From assembly GCF_014903745.1 (NCBI RefSeq), contig NZ_JACVXA010000013.1, forward strand, positions 1-64,000: a stretch of 64,000 nucleotides of DNA, in the 5' to 3' direction. Positions 27,959 through 37,277 of the stretch are shown here, piece after piece (position 1 is the stretch's first letter; the number at the start of each line of letters is the position of its first letter). Both the position numbers and the translations under genes were made by a program. This DNA is from Mangrovicoccus algicola. Its GTDB lineage: Bacteria; Pseudomonadota; Alphaproteobacteria; Rhodobacterales; Rhodobacteraceae. Below the pieces are notes generated by a model. The model ran no database searches. It worked only from the letters and a program-made list of their open reading frames with translations, and was not told the DNA's origin.

Positions 27959-29159
27959 TGCGCTTGACCCTCCGGGCGATGTTGGCGCGCGCGACGAAAT
28001 AGTCGATCAGCGGCGCGAAGATATTGGCGAAGAGGATGGCGAGCATCATGCCCTCGGGGAAGGCCGGGTTGATGACGCGGATCATCACGACCATCACCCC
28101 GATCAGCGCGCCGTAGATGTAGCGGCCGAGATTGGTATGCGAGGCCGAGACGGGTTCGGTCACCATGAAGGCCAGGCCGAAGGCATAGCCGCCGATGACC
28201 AGATGCCAGTACCAGGGCATGGCGAACATCGGGTTGTCGGCCGAGCCCACCAGGTTGAAGATCAGCGAAAGGCCGATCATGCCGCCCAGGCAGCCGACGA
28301 CCAGCCGCCAGTTGGCGATGCGGGTGGCAAGAAGGAAGGCAAGCCCGATGAAGCAGGCCAGCGCCGAGGTCTCGCCCAGGCAGCCCTGGATCGTGCCGAG
28401 GAACGCGCCCCACCAGGTGACGCCTTCCGCCGCCAGCGCCTGCATCCCGTCGGAGGCTGCCACGGACAGCGCCGTCGCCCCCGAGAAGCCGTCGACCGGC
28501 ACCCAGACCGCGTCACCCGACATCGAGGCGGGATAGGCGAAATACAGGAAGGCCCGGCCCACCAGCGCGGGGTTGAGGAAGTTCTTGCCGGTCCCGCCGA
28601 AGACTTCCTTGCCGATGACCACGCCGAAGGAGATGCCGAGCGCGACCTGCCACAGCGGCGCCGTGGCCGGCATGATCAGCACGTAGAGCATCGAGGTGAC
28701 GAGGAAGCCCTCGTTGACCTCGTGGCGGCGGATCGTGGCGAACAGCACTTCCCAGAAACCGCCCACCACCAGGGTGACGATGTAGATCGGCAGGAAATAC
28801 ATGAACCCGTGCAGGAAATTCGCAATGGGATTCAGTGGGTTGAACCCGATGCCGAGACTGGCCAGGATCACCTGGCGCCAGCCTTCGGGATCGGTCTGCC
28901 CCAGCGCGGCAATGGCGCTGTTGGCCTGGTAGCCGGTATTCCACAGGCCGACGAGGATGGTGGGAATGGTCGCGATCACGACATAGGTCATGATCCGCTT
29001 CATGTCGATGAAGCTGCGCGCATGCGGCGCGGCGGTCGTGACCGTCTTGGGGGTATAGAGGAAGCTTTCCACCATCTCGTAGACGGGGAACCATTTCTCC
29101 CACTTGCCGCCCTTGGTGAAGTTCGGCTCGATCCGGTCGAAGAATTTGCGGGCGCCCAT
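27951..29159 (-). CDS. nqrB: Na+-translocating NADH:quinone reductase subunit B
   Basis: The large membrane subunit, 402 residues with about ten helices, holding the sodium path, riboflavin and the quinone site. The covalent FMN motif is DGFSGATALS, with threonine 229 as expected acceptor. The N-terminal cytosolic stretch is typical. It follows nqrA by five bases. Confidence 0.97.
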   Translation of the reverse strand: MGARKFFDRIEPNFTKGGKWEKWFPVYEMVESFLYTPKTVTTAAPHARSFIDMKRIMTYVVIATIPTILVGLWNTGYQANSAIAALGQTDPEGWRQVILASLGIGFNPLNPIANFLHGFMYFLPIYIVTLVVGGFWEVLFATIRRHEVNEGFLVTSMLYVLIMPATAPLWQVALGISFGVVIGKEVFGGTGKNFLNPALVGRAFLYFAYPASMSGDAVWVPVDGFSGATALSVAASDGMQALAAEGVTWWGAFLGTIQGCLGETSALACFIGLAFLLATRIANWRLVVGCLGGMIGLSLIFNLVGSADNPMFAMPWYWHLVIGGYAFGLAFMVTEPVSASHTNLGRYIYGALIGVMVVMIRVINPAFPEGMMLAILFANIFAPLIDYFVARANIARRVKRNA

Positions 29160-29164
29160 GGGTA

Positions 29165-30514
29165 TCAGCCCTCCTTCTCGATGCGGGCCAGGCTCGTGCG
29201 CAGAGCCATCCCGTATTCATACTTGGCCGGGCAGGCAAAGGTGCACAGCGCGAGGTCTTCCTCGTCCAGCTCCAGCGCCCCCAGCGCCTGCGCGGTGTCG
29301 GTATCGCCGACCAGAAGCGCGCGCAGCAGCTGCGTGGGCAGGTAATCCTGCGGCATCAGCGTCTCGAACACGCCGGTCGGCACCATCGCGCGGCGGCCGC
29401 CATTGAGATTGGAGGTCAGCGCATAGAGCTTGCTGCCAAGGAAGGAGGAGGCCAGCACCGGCTGGACCGAGAACTTGCCCGGCTGCGGGCTGATCCAGCC
29501 CAGCACTTCCTGCGCGGCATCCTCGGTAATCAGCGTCACCTGCCGGTGATAGCGCCCCAGGAAACCGAAGGGCCCGTCTGCGGCAAAGCCGCTGAGCACC
29601 GATCCCGAGATCACCCTGACCGGCGCGTCGCCGGAGATCTGCCTCGCGGTCAGCGTTGCCATGTCGGCGCCCATCATGGTGCGGACATGGCGCGGATGGG
29701 CCGCGCGCGGCCCCGCAACGGTGATGACGCGCACCGGATCGACGAAGCCCGTCTCGAACAGCCGGCCGATGGCCAGCACGTCCTGATAGCCGATATGCCA
29801 GACAGTCTTGCCGGAATGGGGCGGCTCGATGAAATGCATGTGCGTGCCGGGCAGGCCCGCCGGATGCGGCCCCTCGAAGGTGTGGATCTCCACCCCGGGC
29901 ACGGTGCCGCCGGACAGGGTCTCGCCCTGGCGCTGGCACAGGTAGGTCTTGCCCGCGGACAGTTTCGACACCGCCATCAGGCCCTTGTCGAAAGCCTCCG
30001 CGGCGCCGTCCAGGACCAGCTTCGCATCGGGGGCGAGCGGGTCGGATTCCATCGCGGTCACGTAGATCGCGGCCGGGCGGTCGGTGCCTGCCGGAACCTT
30101 GGAATAGGGCCGGGTGCGGAACGCGGTCCACAGACCGGAATCCAGCAGCTTGGCCGCGATCTGCTCGGCGCTCTGCGTGGCGGGATCGGCGGCATGGAAA
30201 TCCATGCCCGTATCATCGGCATCGTCGATATCGATCACCACGCTCTGCAACACGCGGCGGGCGCCGCGGTTGATGGCGCGGATCCGGCCCGTGGCGGGCG
30301 CGGTGAACACGACTTCGGGACTGTCCTTGTGGCAGAAAAGGGCGGTCCCGCGACGGACCGTATCCCCCTCCTGGACGAACATGCGGGGCTTGAGCCCGAC
30401 ATAATCGCCTCCGAGGAGGGCGACAGAGACAGGCGAGGCCGCGGCCTCGATCGCCGGCGCGGGCGCGCCTTCGATCGGCAGGTCGAGACCTTTCTTCAGG
30501 GCGTGATGGGTCAT
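29165..30514 (-). CDS. nqrA: Na+-translocating NADH:quinone reductase subunit A
   Basis: A soluble subunit of 449 residues, first gene of the operon. Family features include DLPIEGAP near the start, GGDYVGLKPRM, and the C-terminal CTFACPAKYEYG segment. It docks on the cytosolic side of NqrB and affects quinone binding. The ribosome-binding site is weak (GAG at -8). The operon promoter must lie in the 272 bases shared with apbE. Confidence 0.97.
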   Translation of the reverse strand: MTHHALKKGLDLPIEGAPAPAIEAAASPVSVALLGGDYVGLKPRMFVQEGDTVRRGTALFCHKDSPEVVFTAPATGRIRAINRGARRVLQSVVIDIDDADDTGMDFHAADPATQSAEQIAAKLLDSGLWTAFRTRPYSKVPAGTDRPAAIYVTAMESDPLAPDAKLVLDGAAEAFDKGLMAVSKLSAGKTYLCQRQGETLSGGTVPGVEIHTFEGPHPAGLPGTHMHFIEPPHSGKTVWHIGYQDVLAIGRLFETGFVDPVRVITVAGPRAAHPRHVRTMMGADMATLTARQISGDAPVRVISGSVLSGFAADGPFGFLGRYHRQVTLITEDAAQEVLGWISPQPGKFSVQPVLASSFLGSKLYALTSNLNGGRRAMVPTGVFETLMPQDYLPTQLLRALLVGDTDTAQALGALELDEEDLALCTFACPAKYEYGMALRTSLARIEKEG

Positions 30515-30562
30515 CTAGCTCGAAGCGTCCTAGGTGCGGCTGTGAACGGTGACTGCACTTGC

Positions 30563-30590
30563 GGCATTGCGCACCTCCGTAGGCAATGCC
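30563..30590. promoter_or_regulatory. Inverted repeat in the nqrA-apbE control region
   Basis: GGCATTGC (30563-30570) and GCAATGCC (30583-30590) form a perfect eight-base dyad with a 12-base centre, 49 bases upstream of nqrA. GGCAATG recurs at 30608-30614. It could be a regulator site or a leader hairpin. Clear -10/-35 boxes for nqrA were not found. Confidence 0.45.
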
Positions 30591-30722
30591 GGCAGGAACC
30601 GGAATGTGGCAATGTGCCGTGCAATCCCCAAGGAATGGCCCGGCGCATTTATGCACCCCCCTTTAACGGTCCCGGACGGGAAGTGCAGCCCAAAAATGGA
30701 GAATATCCGCCGATCCGCACCG

Positions 30723-30748
30723 GTCCTGCGCGATTGACAGCGCAGGAC
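30723..30748. promoter_or_regulatory. Inverted repeat containing a TTGACA box upstream of apbE
   Basis: GTCCTGCGC (30723-30731) and GCGCAGGAC (30740-30748) are perfect nine-base arms around an eight-base centre that contains the consensus -35 hexamer TTGACA (30734-30739). A regulator bound here would cover the -35 box of apbE. The expected -10 position (AACACC) is poor, so an activator may be needed. It could instead be an RNA hairpin. Confidence 0.5.
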
Positions 30749-30786
30749 GCGGATGAAACACCCGCGCCAGATCTGGACCGGGACCC

Positions 30787-31815
30787 ATGCCGATGCGCGT
30801 CACGCTGCTGCTTTCCTCTCTTCTCGCCCTCTCCGCCTGCTGGCCCGAAAGCCGCGCGGAACCGCTGCGCATCGAAGGCAGCACGATGGGCACGACCTAC
30901 CATGTCACGGTCGTCGATCCGCCGGAGGGGATGGACGAGGACAGGCTGCGCGAGATCGCCGATGCGTCGCTGGCCGGGCTTCTGTCACATGTGAACAACT
31001 GGGATCCCGGCTCGGAAGTGTCGGCCTTCAGCGCCTCGGCCTCCACCGAGCCGGTGACGGTCTCGCCGGTGCTGCGCGCGGTGGTGGCGGAATCCGCGCG
31101 CATCAATGCCCTTTCGGGGGGCATGTTCGACGTGACCCTGGCCCCCCTGATCGACCTGTGGGGCTTCGGCCCGCGCCGTCCCGAGGACCCGGTGCCCGGC
31201 GAGGCCGAGATCGCCGCCGCGATGGAGGATGTGGGACAGGCAGACAAGCTGGTCCTGGAGGGCGACCGCCTGCGCAAGACCCGCCCCGGCGTGTCGGTCA
31301 ATCTCGGCGCCATCGCCAAGGGCCAGGGGATCGACGCCGTCGGCGATGCCATCGCCGCGGCCGGGGCGACCCGCTATCTCGTCGAGATCGGCGGCGATCT
31401 GGTGGCGGCGGGGCAGAACCCCGAGGACCGGCCCTGGTCGATCGGCATCGAACGCCCCGATGCCGCCAGCCGCACCGTGCAGACCGTGATCCCGGTCTCG
31501 GGCTACGGCATGGCCACATCCGGGGATTACCGAAACTATTTCGAACAGGACGGCATCCGCTACAGCCATATCCTCGACCCGACCACCGGGCGGCCCGTCA
31601 CCCATGCCACCGCCTCGGTCACGGTGCTGGCAGAGACGGCGATGGCCGCGGACGGGCTTGCCACCGCCCTGCTTGCCATGGGAGAAGAGGCCGCGATGCC
31701 CCTGGCGCGCGCCGAGGACATCCCGGTCATGTTCATCACCCGCCGCGATGGCGCATTCGTGACCGAGACAAGCCCTTCCTTCGACGCCCTGCTGGCCCAG
31801 ATGGAAGAGAAGTAG
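30787..31815 (+). CDS. apbE: FAD:protein FMN transferase, lipoprotein
   Basis: Transfers FMN from FAD to threonine in the SGAT-type motifs of NqrB and NqrC. The 342-residue precursor has a lipoprotein signal with lipobox LSAC at the N-terminus, so the enzyme is tethered on the outer face of the membrane, where NqrC exposes its flavin site. Conserved stretches are GSTMGTTYHV, SVNLGAIAKGQGID, SGYGMATSGDYRN and YSHILDPTTGRPV. An in-frame ATG two codons in is an alternative start. nqrM follows 13 bases later. Confidence 0.96.
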   Translation: MPMRVTLLLSSLLALSACWPESRAEPLRIEGSTMGTTYHVTVVDPPEGMDEDRLREIADASLAGLLSHVNNWDPGSEVSAFSASASTEPVTVSPVLRAVVAESARINALSGGMFDVTLAPLIDLWGFGPRRPEDPVPGEAEIAAAMEDVGQADKLVLEGDRLRKTRPGVSVNLGAIAKGQGIDAVGDAIAAAGATRYLVEIGGDLVAAGQNPEDRPWSIGIERPDAASRTVQTVIPVSGYGMATSGDYRNYFEQDGIRYSHILDPTTGRPVTHATASVTVLAETAMAADGLATALLAMGEEAAMPLARAEDIPVMFITRRDGAFVTETSPSFDALLAQMEEK

Positions 31816-31828
31816 CTAGGAGACTATC

Positions 31829-32080
31829 ATGGCAACCTTTGCCTTCGCCTTCGCCTTCCTCCTGCTCGTCGTGCTGGGCATGAGCCTCGGCGTGCTGTTG
31901 ATGGGCAAGACCATCAAGGGCAGCTGCGGCGGGCTCAACGCCATTTCCGGTGCCGACAAATGCGTGGTCTGCCAGAAGGATGTCGATCCCGACAGCCCGC
32001 TGCGCGACAAGCTGCAATGCAAGCGCGCGCAGGCCATGCGGGACCGCATGGAAGCCGAGATCGCCGCCGATCCCCGCTGA
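31829..32080 (+). CDS. nqrM: Na+-NQR maturation factor NqrM
   Basis: An 83-residue protein with one N-terminal membrane helix and four cysteines (33, 45, 48 and 64) in the pattern GSCGG, CVVC and LQCK, as in the NqrM (DUF539) family. NqrM is needed to assemble the iron centre between NqrD and NqrE. With apbE it completes the set required for a functional enzyme. GGAG precedes the ATG. Confidence 0.95.
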   Translation: MATFAFAFAFLLLVVLGMSLGVLLMGKTIKGSCGGLNAISGADKCVVCQKDVDPDSPLRDKLQCKRAQAMRDRMEAEIAADPR

Positions 32081-32120
32081 CCCCGCCGGGGGGCGCGGAC
32101 GCCCCCTGCCCCGCGCCCGC

Positions 32121-32300
32121 TCAGCCGCCGGTGAACGGCGCGAAGGCCAGGACCGCGAAGGCCGCCGCCGCAGGCAGGCCCCAGCTCCAGGCGCGCCGCA
32201 CCCAGCCGCTCTCCTGCGCCTTCCAGTTCTCGCGGAACTGGCGGCCGCAGAAGACCATCACCAGAAGAAGTCCCGTCGCCCAGAGCGGTGTCAGCGTCAT
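32121..32300 (-). CDS. 59-residue membrane protein of unknown function
   Basis: A short frame starting MTLTPLWATGLLLVMVF and ending AFAPFTGG, with hydrophobic segments at about residues 5-18 and 40-55 separated by a basic/aromatic linker (GRQFRENWKAQESGWVRR). The ATG comes one base after the stop of the CBS-domain gene, so it would be translated by coupling. Third positions are G/C-rich as in true genes. I do not recognise the family. Confidence 0.65.
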   Translation of the reverse strand: MTLTPLWATGLLLVMVFCGRQFRENWKAQESGWVRRAWSWGLPAAAAFAVLAFAPFTGG

Positions 32301-32301
32301 T

Positions 32302-32820
32302 CTACCCCACGATCATCTGTTTCATGCGCAGCGCCTCGTATTCCAACTGCCGCAGCCGCGCCTTGACCACATCGCCGATCGAGACCAGCCCGACAAGCTG
32401 CCCGTCCTCCACCACCGGAAGATGCCGGAACCGCCCGTCGGTCATCCGCCGCAGCACGGCCAGAAGCGGCGTCGACGGATTGCAGGTCTGGGGGTTGGGG
32501 GTCATCAGCGCGGACACGGGGGTATCGAGCCCCGCATCCCCCGCCTCGTCGATCCTGCGCACCACGTCGCGTTCCGACAGGATGCCGACGATGCCGTCCT
32601 CCTCCATGACCAGCACGACGCCGATGCGGCGGGCGCGCAGTTCATGCACCGCGCTGCGGACGGTTTCGCCCGGGGCGATCGTGTAGACGATGCCGCCTTT
32701 CTCCCGCAGCAGATCCGCGACCGTGATCACATCCTGCGCCAGATTCGATTCCGGCGTCTGCGAGTAGGTCCGCGGCTCCTCCGCATGGGCCAGCACGCCT
32801 TGATAGGATTTCGGGGCCAT
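32302..32820 (-). CDS. Protein with two CBS domains
   Basis: A 172-residue protein made of a CBS pair: VADLLREKGGIVYTIAPGETV with LSERDVVRRI, then ALMTPNPQTCNPSTPL with LVGLVSIGDVVKARL. CBS pairs bind adenine nucleotides and serve as energy sensors; stand-alone ones regulate unknown partners. AGGAGG lies nine bases before the ATG. The 59-residue membrane protein downstream is a candidate partner. Confidence 0.9.
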   Translation of the reverse strand: MAPKSYQGVLAHAEEPRTYSQTPESNLAQDVITVADLLREKGGIVYTIAPGETVRSAVHELRARRIGVVLVMEEDGIVGILSERDVVRRIDEAGDAGLDTPVSALMTPNPQTCNPSTPLLAVLRRMTDGRFRHLPVVEDGQLVGLVSIGDVVKARLRQLEYEALRMKQMIVG

Positions 32821-32936
32821 TCCTGTCTCCTCCTGTGGCTGGGGGCGTGACGGCTCCTCTTCCGCGAAGCACGCCCCGTCAGACCAAGCCTAAGCCCATT
32901 CCGATCAGACGCCTAGCGCGAAAAGCGGGCGACGGC

Positions 32937-33533
32937 TCAGCCGGCCGGCAAGGGCAGGCGAAGCCGGGTCCCGGCCAGGTCGCAACCGGGCAGCCGCGCC
33001 TCGATCAGCCGCGGCGCCGGCCAGCCGTCGCGCAGCACCCTGGCCCGCAGCGCCTGCCCGCAATTCCCGGCGGTCACCGGCCAGTCCAGATGGCCGGGCG
33101 CAGGCGAGGTTCCGAACAGCGCCAGTTCCGGCAGGATCCGGCCGGGCACCGGGAAACCCGCGACCGGCAGCAGCCCGGGCTGGCTGTCTCCCGCATCGAT
33201 CCACAGGAACCCGCCGGGGGCCGCCCCCTCGGGCAGCTCGATCTCCCAGGTCTCGCCCGCCAGCGTCGCGCTGAGCCCGGCGGAGGCCGGCAGCACCGGA
33301 AGGCGCAGATGCACCGCCCCCTGCGCCCCGGTCTCCTCGGTCAGGCGCAGCGGTCCGTAGGACAGGTCGACCGTGGCATAGGGCGCGCATTCGAACCGGA
33401 GGTGCAGATCGATCACGCCCTCCGCCGCGGCCAGTTCCGTCATCGGCGCGCAGGACAGGGCCGCAACGGGCCCCGCCGCAGCGCCCAGCACGAGCGCAAG
33501 CGCGGCCCGGATCAGGCCAGGCTGCCGTGGCAA
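32937..33533 (-). CDS. Exported hypothetical protein overlapping the end of secA
   Basis: About 198 residues. The N-terminal hydrophobic stretch [18 protein letters not shown] looks like a Sec signal peptide cleaved before CAP. The mature part is rich in beta-type sequence and has four cysteines (SCAP, FECAP, GNCG and LPGCD), which may form disulfides. I recognise no family. The start is uncertain: a TTG at 33533 gives a normal signal-peptide n-region and a 22-base overlap with secA, while a GTG at 33566 adds eleven residues. Confidence 0.6.
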   Translation of the reverse strand: MPRQPGLIRAALALVLGAAAGPVAALSCAPMTELAAAEGVIDLHLRFECAPYATVDLSYGPLRLTEETGAQGAVHLRLPVLPASAGLSATLAGETWEIELPEGAAPGGFLWIDAGDSQPGLLPVAGFPVPGRILPELALFGTSPAPGHLDWPVTAGNCGQALRARVLRDGWPAPRLIEARLPGCDLAGTRLRLPLPAG

Positions 33534-36226
33534 TGCTTGAACTTCTTGCCGGAGCCGCAGGGGCACAGGTCGTTGCGGCCGGGATTGCCCCAGCTGGCCG
33601 GATCGTTCTCGTCGAAGCCGGGCACCGCCGCCCGGGCAGGTTCATCGGCGCCGTCGGCATCCTCTGCCTTCGGCTCCTGCTGCTCGGGCGCCCTGACCCC
33701 CTGCTGGGCGAGGAACTGGCGCAGCATCGCCTGCTGCTCCTCCTGGCTCAGCGGACGCACCTGGCCCAGCTTGGCCGTGACCTCGGCGCGCAGGCTGTCC
33801 AGCAGATGCTCGAACAGCTGGAAGGCCTCGTTCTTGTACTCGTTGAGCGGGTCGCGCTGCGCATAGCCGCGGAAGCCCACCACCGAGCGCAGGTGATCCA
33901 GCGTCAGCAGATGCTCGCGCCATTTCGCGTCGATCGTCTGCAGCAGCACCTGCTTCTCGATGTTGCGCATCTGGTCGGGGCCGAAATCGGCGGCCTTCTT
34001 CGCCATCAGCTCGTCCGAGGCCTTCTCCAGCCGCTCGCGGATCACCTCGGCATCGACGCCGTCCTCCTCGACCCAGGCCATGACCGGCGCATCGACGCCC
34101 AGCTTCTCGATGGCGGCGGCATAGAGCCCCTCGCCGTCCCACTGGTCGTGATAGGTCTTGGGCGGGATGTAGGTATCGACCAGATCCTCGACCACGTCAT
34201 GGCGCATGTCGCGGGTGATCTCGGACACGTCCTGCGTCTCCATGATGTCGCGGCGCTGGCTGAAGATCACCTTGCGCTGGTCGTTCATCACGTCGTCGAA
34301 TTTCAGCAACTGCTTGCGGATGTCGAAGTTGCGCGCCTCGACCTTGGCCTGGGCGCGTTCCAGCGACTTGTTGACCATCGGGTGGACGATGGCCTCGCCC
34401 TCCTTCATGCCCAGCCGCTGCAGCATCTTGTCCAGCCGGTCGCCGCCGAAGATCCGCATCAGGTCGTCTTCCAGCGACAGGAAGAAGGAGGACCGGCCCG
34501 GGTCGCCCTGACGGCCCGAGCGGCCGCGCAGCTGGTTGTCGATCCGGCGGCTCTCATGGCGTTCCGTCGCCAGGACGAACAGCCCGCCGGCCGCCTTCAC
34601 CGCCTCTTCGTCGGCCTTGTGGCCTTCCTCGATCCGCGCGCGGATCTCGTCGGGATGGGTCTCGGGATCGGCCTCGATGGCCTCCATGATCTTGAACTCG
34701 ACATTGCCGCCCAGCTTGATGTCGGTCCCGCGCCCGGCCATGTTCGTGGCGATGGTCACTGCGCCCAGCTTGCCGGCATCGGCCACGATCTGGGCCTCCT
34801 GCTCGTGCTGGCGCGCGTTCAGGACGTTGTGCTGGATGCCCTCGGATCCCAGGAGCTGGCTGAGCAGCTCGGATTTCTCGATCGAGGTCGTGCCCACCAG
34901 AACCGGCTGGCCCTTTTCATGGGCCTTGCGGATCTCCTCGACGATGGCCGCGTATTTCTCGCGGTTGGTGCGGAACACCTGGTCATGGTCGTCGATCCGC
35001 GCGATGGGCCGGTTGGTCGGCACCGCGACCACGCCCAGCTTGTAGATCTCGTCGAATTCGTCGGCCTCGGTCGCGGCGGTGCCGGTCATGCCCGACAGCC
35101 GGTCGTAAAGCCGGAAATAGTTCTGGAAGGTGACGGAGGCCAGCGTCGTGTTCTCGGGCTGGATGGCCACGTCTTCCTTGGCCTCGATCGCCTGGTGCAG
35201 CCCGTCCGACAGGCGCCGCCCGGCCATCATCCGGCCGGTGAATTCGTCGATCAGGACCACCTGCCCATCGCGGACGATGTAATCCTTGTCGCGGGTGAAC
35301 AGCACATGCGCCTTCAGCCCCTGGGTGACGTGATGCACCAGCGTGGTGGATTCCGGGTCATACAGGGTCTGCCCCTCGGGCAGAAGTCCGGCGCCCTGCA
35401 GGCGCTGCTCGATGAACTCGTTGCCTTCCTCGGTGAAGGTCACGTTGCGCTGTTTCTCGTCCAGCGTGTAATGCTCGGCCGTCAGCTCGGGGATGAAGGC
35501 ATCCACGGTGCGGTAGAGTTCCGAGCGGTCCTGCGCCGGGCCCGAGATGATCAGCGGCGTGCGCGCCTCGTCGATCAGGATGGAATCCACCTCGTCGACG
35601 ATGGCGAAGTAATGCCCGCGCTGCGCCATCTGCTCCAGCGAGGATTTCATGTTGTCGCGCAGATAGTCGAAGCCCAGCTCGTTATTGGTCGCGTAGGTGA
35701 TGTCGGCCGCATAGGCCTCTTTCTTCTCGGGCTCGGGCTGCTGCGGGTAGACGACGCCGGTGCTCAGCCCCAGCGCGCCGTAAACCTTGGACATCCATTC
35801 CGCGTCGCGGCGGGCGAGATAATCGTTGACCGTCACGATATGCACGGGCTTGCCGGTCAGCGCGTTCAGATAGGCCGGGAAGGTCGCCACGAGCGTCTTG
35901 CCCTCGCCGGTCTTCATCTCGGCGATATTGCCCTGATGCAGGAAGATCCCGCCCATCAGCTGGGTGTCGAAGGCCCGCAGCCCCAGCGCGCGGCGCGCCG
36001 CCTCGCGGCAATTGGCGAAGGCCTCGGGCAGCAGCGCGTCCAGGCTCTCGCCCTTGGCGAGGCGGTCCTTGAACTCGCCGGTCTTCGCGATCAGCCCGCC
36101 ATCGTCGAGCTTCTCGAAATCGGGCTCCAGCGCGTTGATCCTGGCCACGAGAGGACGGGTTGCCTTGACTTTCCGGTCGTTCGGGGTCCCGAAGACCTTC
36201 TTCGCAATCGTTCCAATGCCCAGCAC
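33512..36226 (-). CDS. secA: Preprotein translocase ATPase SecA
   Basis: Motor of Sec-dependent export, 904 residues. The DEAD-like motor has [17 protein letters not shown] and [15 protein letters not shown], and motif GSEGIQ and [13 protein letters not shown] lie in the second motor half. The C-terminal zinc tail [16 protein letters not shown] binds SecB and phospholipid. The start is a GTG giving [13 protein letters not shown], with GGAG six to seven bases upstream. The frame stays open above this point but is antisense to ppiC there. Confidence 0.97.
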   Translation of the reverse strand: MLGIGTIAKKVFGTPNDRKVKATRPLVARINALEPDFEKLDDGGLIAKTGEFKDRLAKGESLDALLPEAFANCREAARRALGLRAFDTQLMGGIFLHQGNIAEMKTGEGKTLVATFPAYLNALTGKPVHIVTVNDYLARRDAEWMSKVYGALGLSTGVVYPQQPEPEKKEAYAADITYATNNELGFDYLRDNMKSSLEQMAQRGHYFAIVDEVDSILIDEARTPLIISGPAQDRSELYRTVDAFIPELTAEHYTLDEKQRNVTFTEEGNEFIEQRLQGAGLLPEGQTLYDPESTTLVHHVTQGLKAHVLFTRDKDYIVRDGQVVLIDEFTGRMMAGRRLSDGLHQAIEAKEDVAIQPENTTLASVTFQNYFRLYDRLSGMTGTAATEADEFDEIYKLGVVAVPTNRPIARIDDHDQVFRTNREKYAAIVEEIRKAHEKGQPVLVGTTSIEKSELLSQLLGSEGIQHNVLNARQHEQEAQIVADAGKLGAVTIATNMAGRGTDIKLGGNVEFKIMEAIEADPETHPDEIRARIEEGHKADEEAVKAAGGLFVLATERHESRRIDNQLRGRSGRQGDPGRSSFFLSLEDDLMRIFGGDRLDKMLQRLGMKEGEAIVHPMVNKSLERAQAKVEARNFDIRKQLLKFDDVMNDQRKVIFSQRRDIMETQDVSEITRDMRHDVVEDLVDTYIPPKTYHDQWDGEGLYAAAIEKLGVDAPVMAWVEEDGVDAEVIRERLEKASDELMAKKAADFGPDQMRNIEKQVLLQTIDAKWREHLLTLDHLRSVVGFRGYAQRDPLNEYKNEAFQLFEHLLDSLRAEVTAKLGQVRPLSQEEQQAMLRQFLAQQGVRAPEQQEPKAEDADGADEPARAAVPGFDENDPASWGNPGRNDLCPCGSGKKFKHCHGSLA

Positions 36227-36409
36227 GTGTCTCTCCGCTTCGCTTGCGCGTCCTGACCCGTTCTTGAACGGCGGCGCCTTGCCGCCCCCGGCGGCACATC
36301 CTATGAAGCGGTCAGATGCAGCCCCGTCGTCTGGGTCTCCAGCGATGTAAGGGGCAGGTCTGAGAGTGTCAACGCCGCCGGACGCGCACAATCCTGGAAG
36401 GAACGCACC

Positions 36410-37270
36410 GTGAAGCTCAACTCCCGCTTTCTCCTGACAACCGCCGCCGCCATCGGATTTGCCTCCGCTGTCGCAGCGCAGGAGACGCCTGCGCTCCCGG
36501 CAGCGGAATTCGACACCGTCGTGGCGACGGTGAACGGCACCGAGATCACCGCGGGCCAGGTCATGCTGATGCGCACCCGGCTGCCCCAGCAGCTGCAGCA
36601 GATGCCCGACGAACAGCTCTTCGACTCGCTCCTGGAGCAGATGATCAACCAGCAGCTTCTGGCCGAGACGCTGGAAACCCGCCCGGCGATGATCGATGCC
36701 GACCTGGCCAACGAGGAACGCACGCTGAAATCCAGCTTCGCGCTGCAGGACCTGGCCGAAACCGCCGTCACCGACGAGGCGCTGCAGGCGGCCTATGACG
36801 AACAGTTCGCCGATGCCGAACCGGGCCGCGAATACCATGCCGCGCATATCCTGGTGGAAACCGAGGAAGAGGCGCAGGAAATCCTCGACACCCTGAACAA
36901 TGGCGGCGATTTCGCCACCGAGGCGCAGAAATCGCTGGATCCCTCGGGCCATGCGGGCGGCGACCTGGGCTGGTTCGGGACCGGCATGATGGTGCCCGAA
37001 TTCGAACAGGCCGTGGTGGCGATGGAACCCGGCGAACTGGCCGGTCCGGTCCAGACCCAGTTCGGCTGGCACATCATCAAGCTGGAGGAGACCCGGATGG
37101 CCGATGCGCCGTCTCTGGACGATGTCCGCGACGAGCTGACCCAGACGCTGCAGCGCCAGGCCATCGACGCGCGCATCGCCGAGCTGACCGATGCGGGCTC
37201 CGTCGAGCGCAAGAGCTCGAAGGATGTCGATGCCAGCTTCATGTCCGACCCATCCTTCCTCACCGAGTGA
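36410..37270 (+). CDS. Periplasmic parvulin-type peptidyl-prolyl isomerase
   Basis: A 286-residue protein with a signal peptide ([17 protein letters not shown]) and a PpiC rotamase domain in the middle: [32 protein letters not shown] and [12 protein letters not shown]. It presumably helps fold exported proteins, fitting its position opposite secA. GTG start with AAGGA upstream. argJ follows seven bases after the stop. Confidence 0.9.
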   Translation: MKLNSRFLLTTAAAIGFASAVAAQETPALPAAEFDTVVATVNGTEITAGQVMLMRTRLPQQLQQMPDEQLFDSLLEQMINQQLLAETLETRPAMIDADLANEERTLKSSFALQDLAETAVTDEALQAAYDEQFADAEPGREYHAAHILVETEEEAQEILDTLNNGGDFATEAQKSLDPSGHAGGDLGWFGTGMMVPEFEQAVVAMEPGELAGPVQTQFGWHIIKLEETRMADAPSLDDVRDELTQTLQRQAIDARIAELTDAGSVERKSSKDVDASFMSDPSFLTE

Positions 37271-37277
37271 TCCTCAG

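Noticed and set aside
33527-36256. Plus-strand open frame of 909 codons opposite secA
   Set aside because: Antisense to a certain SecA; no ribosome site and no domain.
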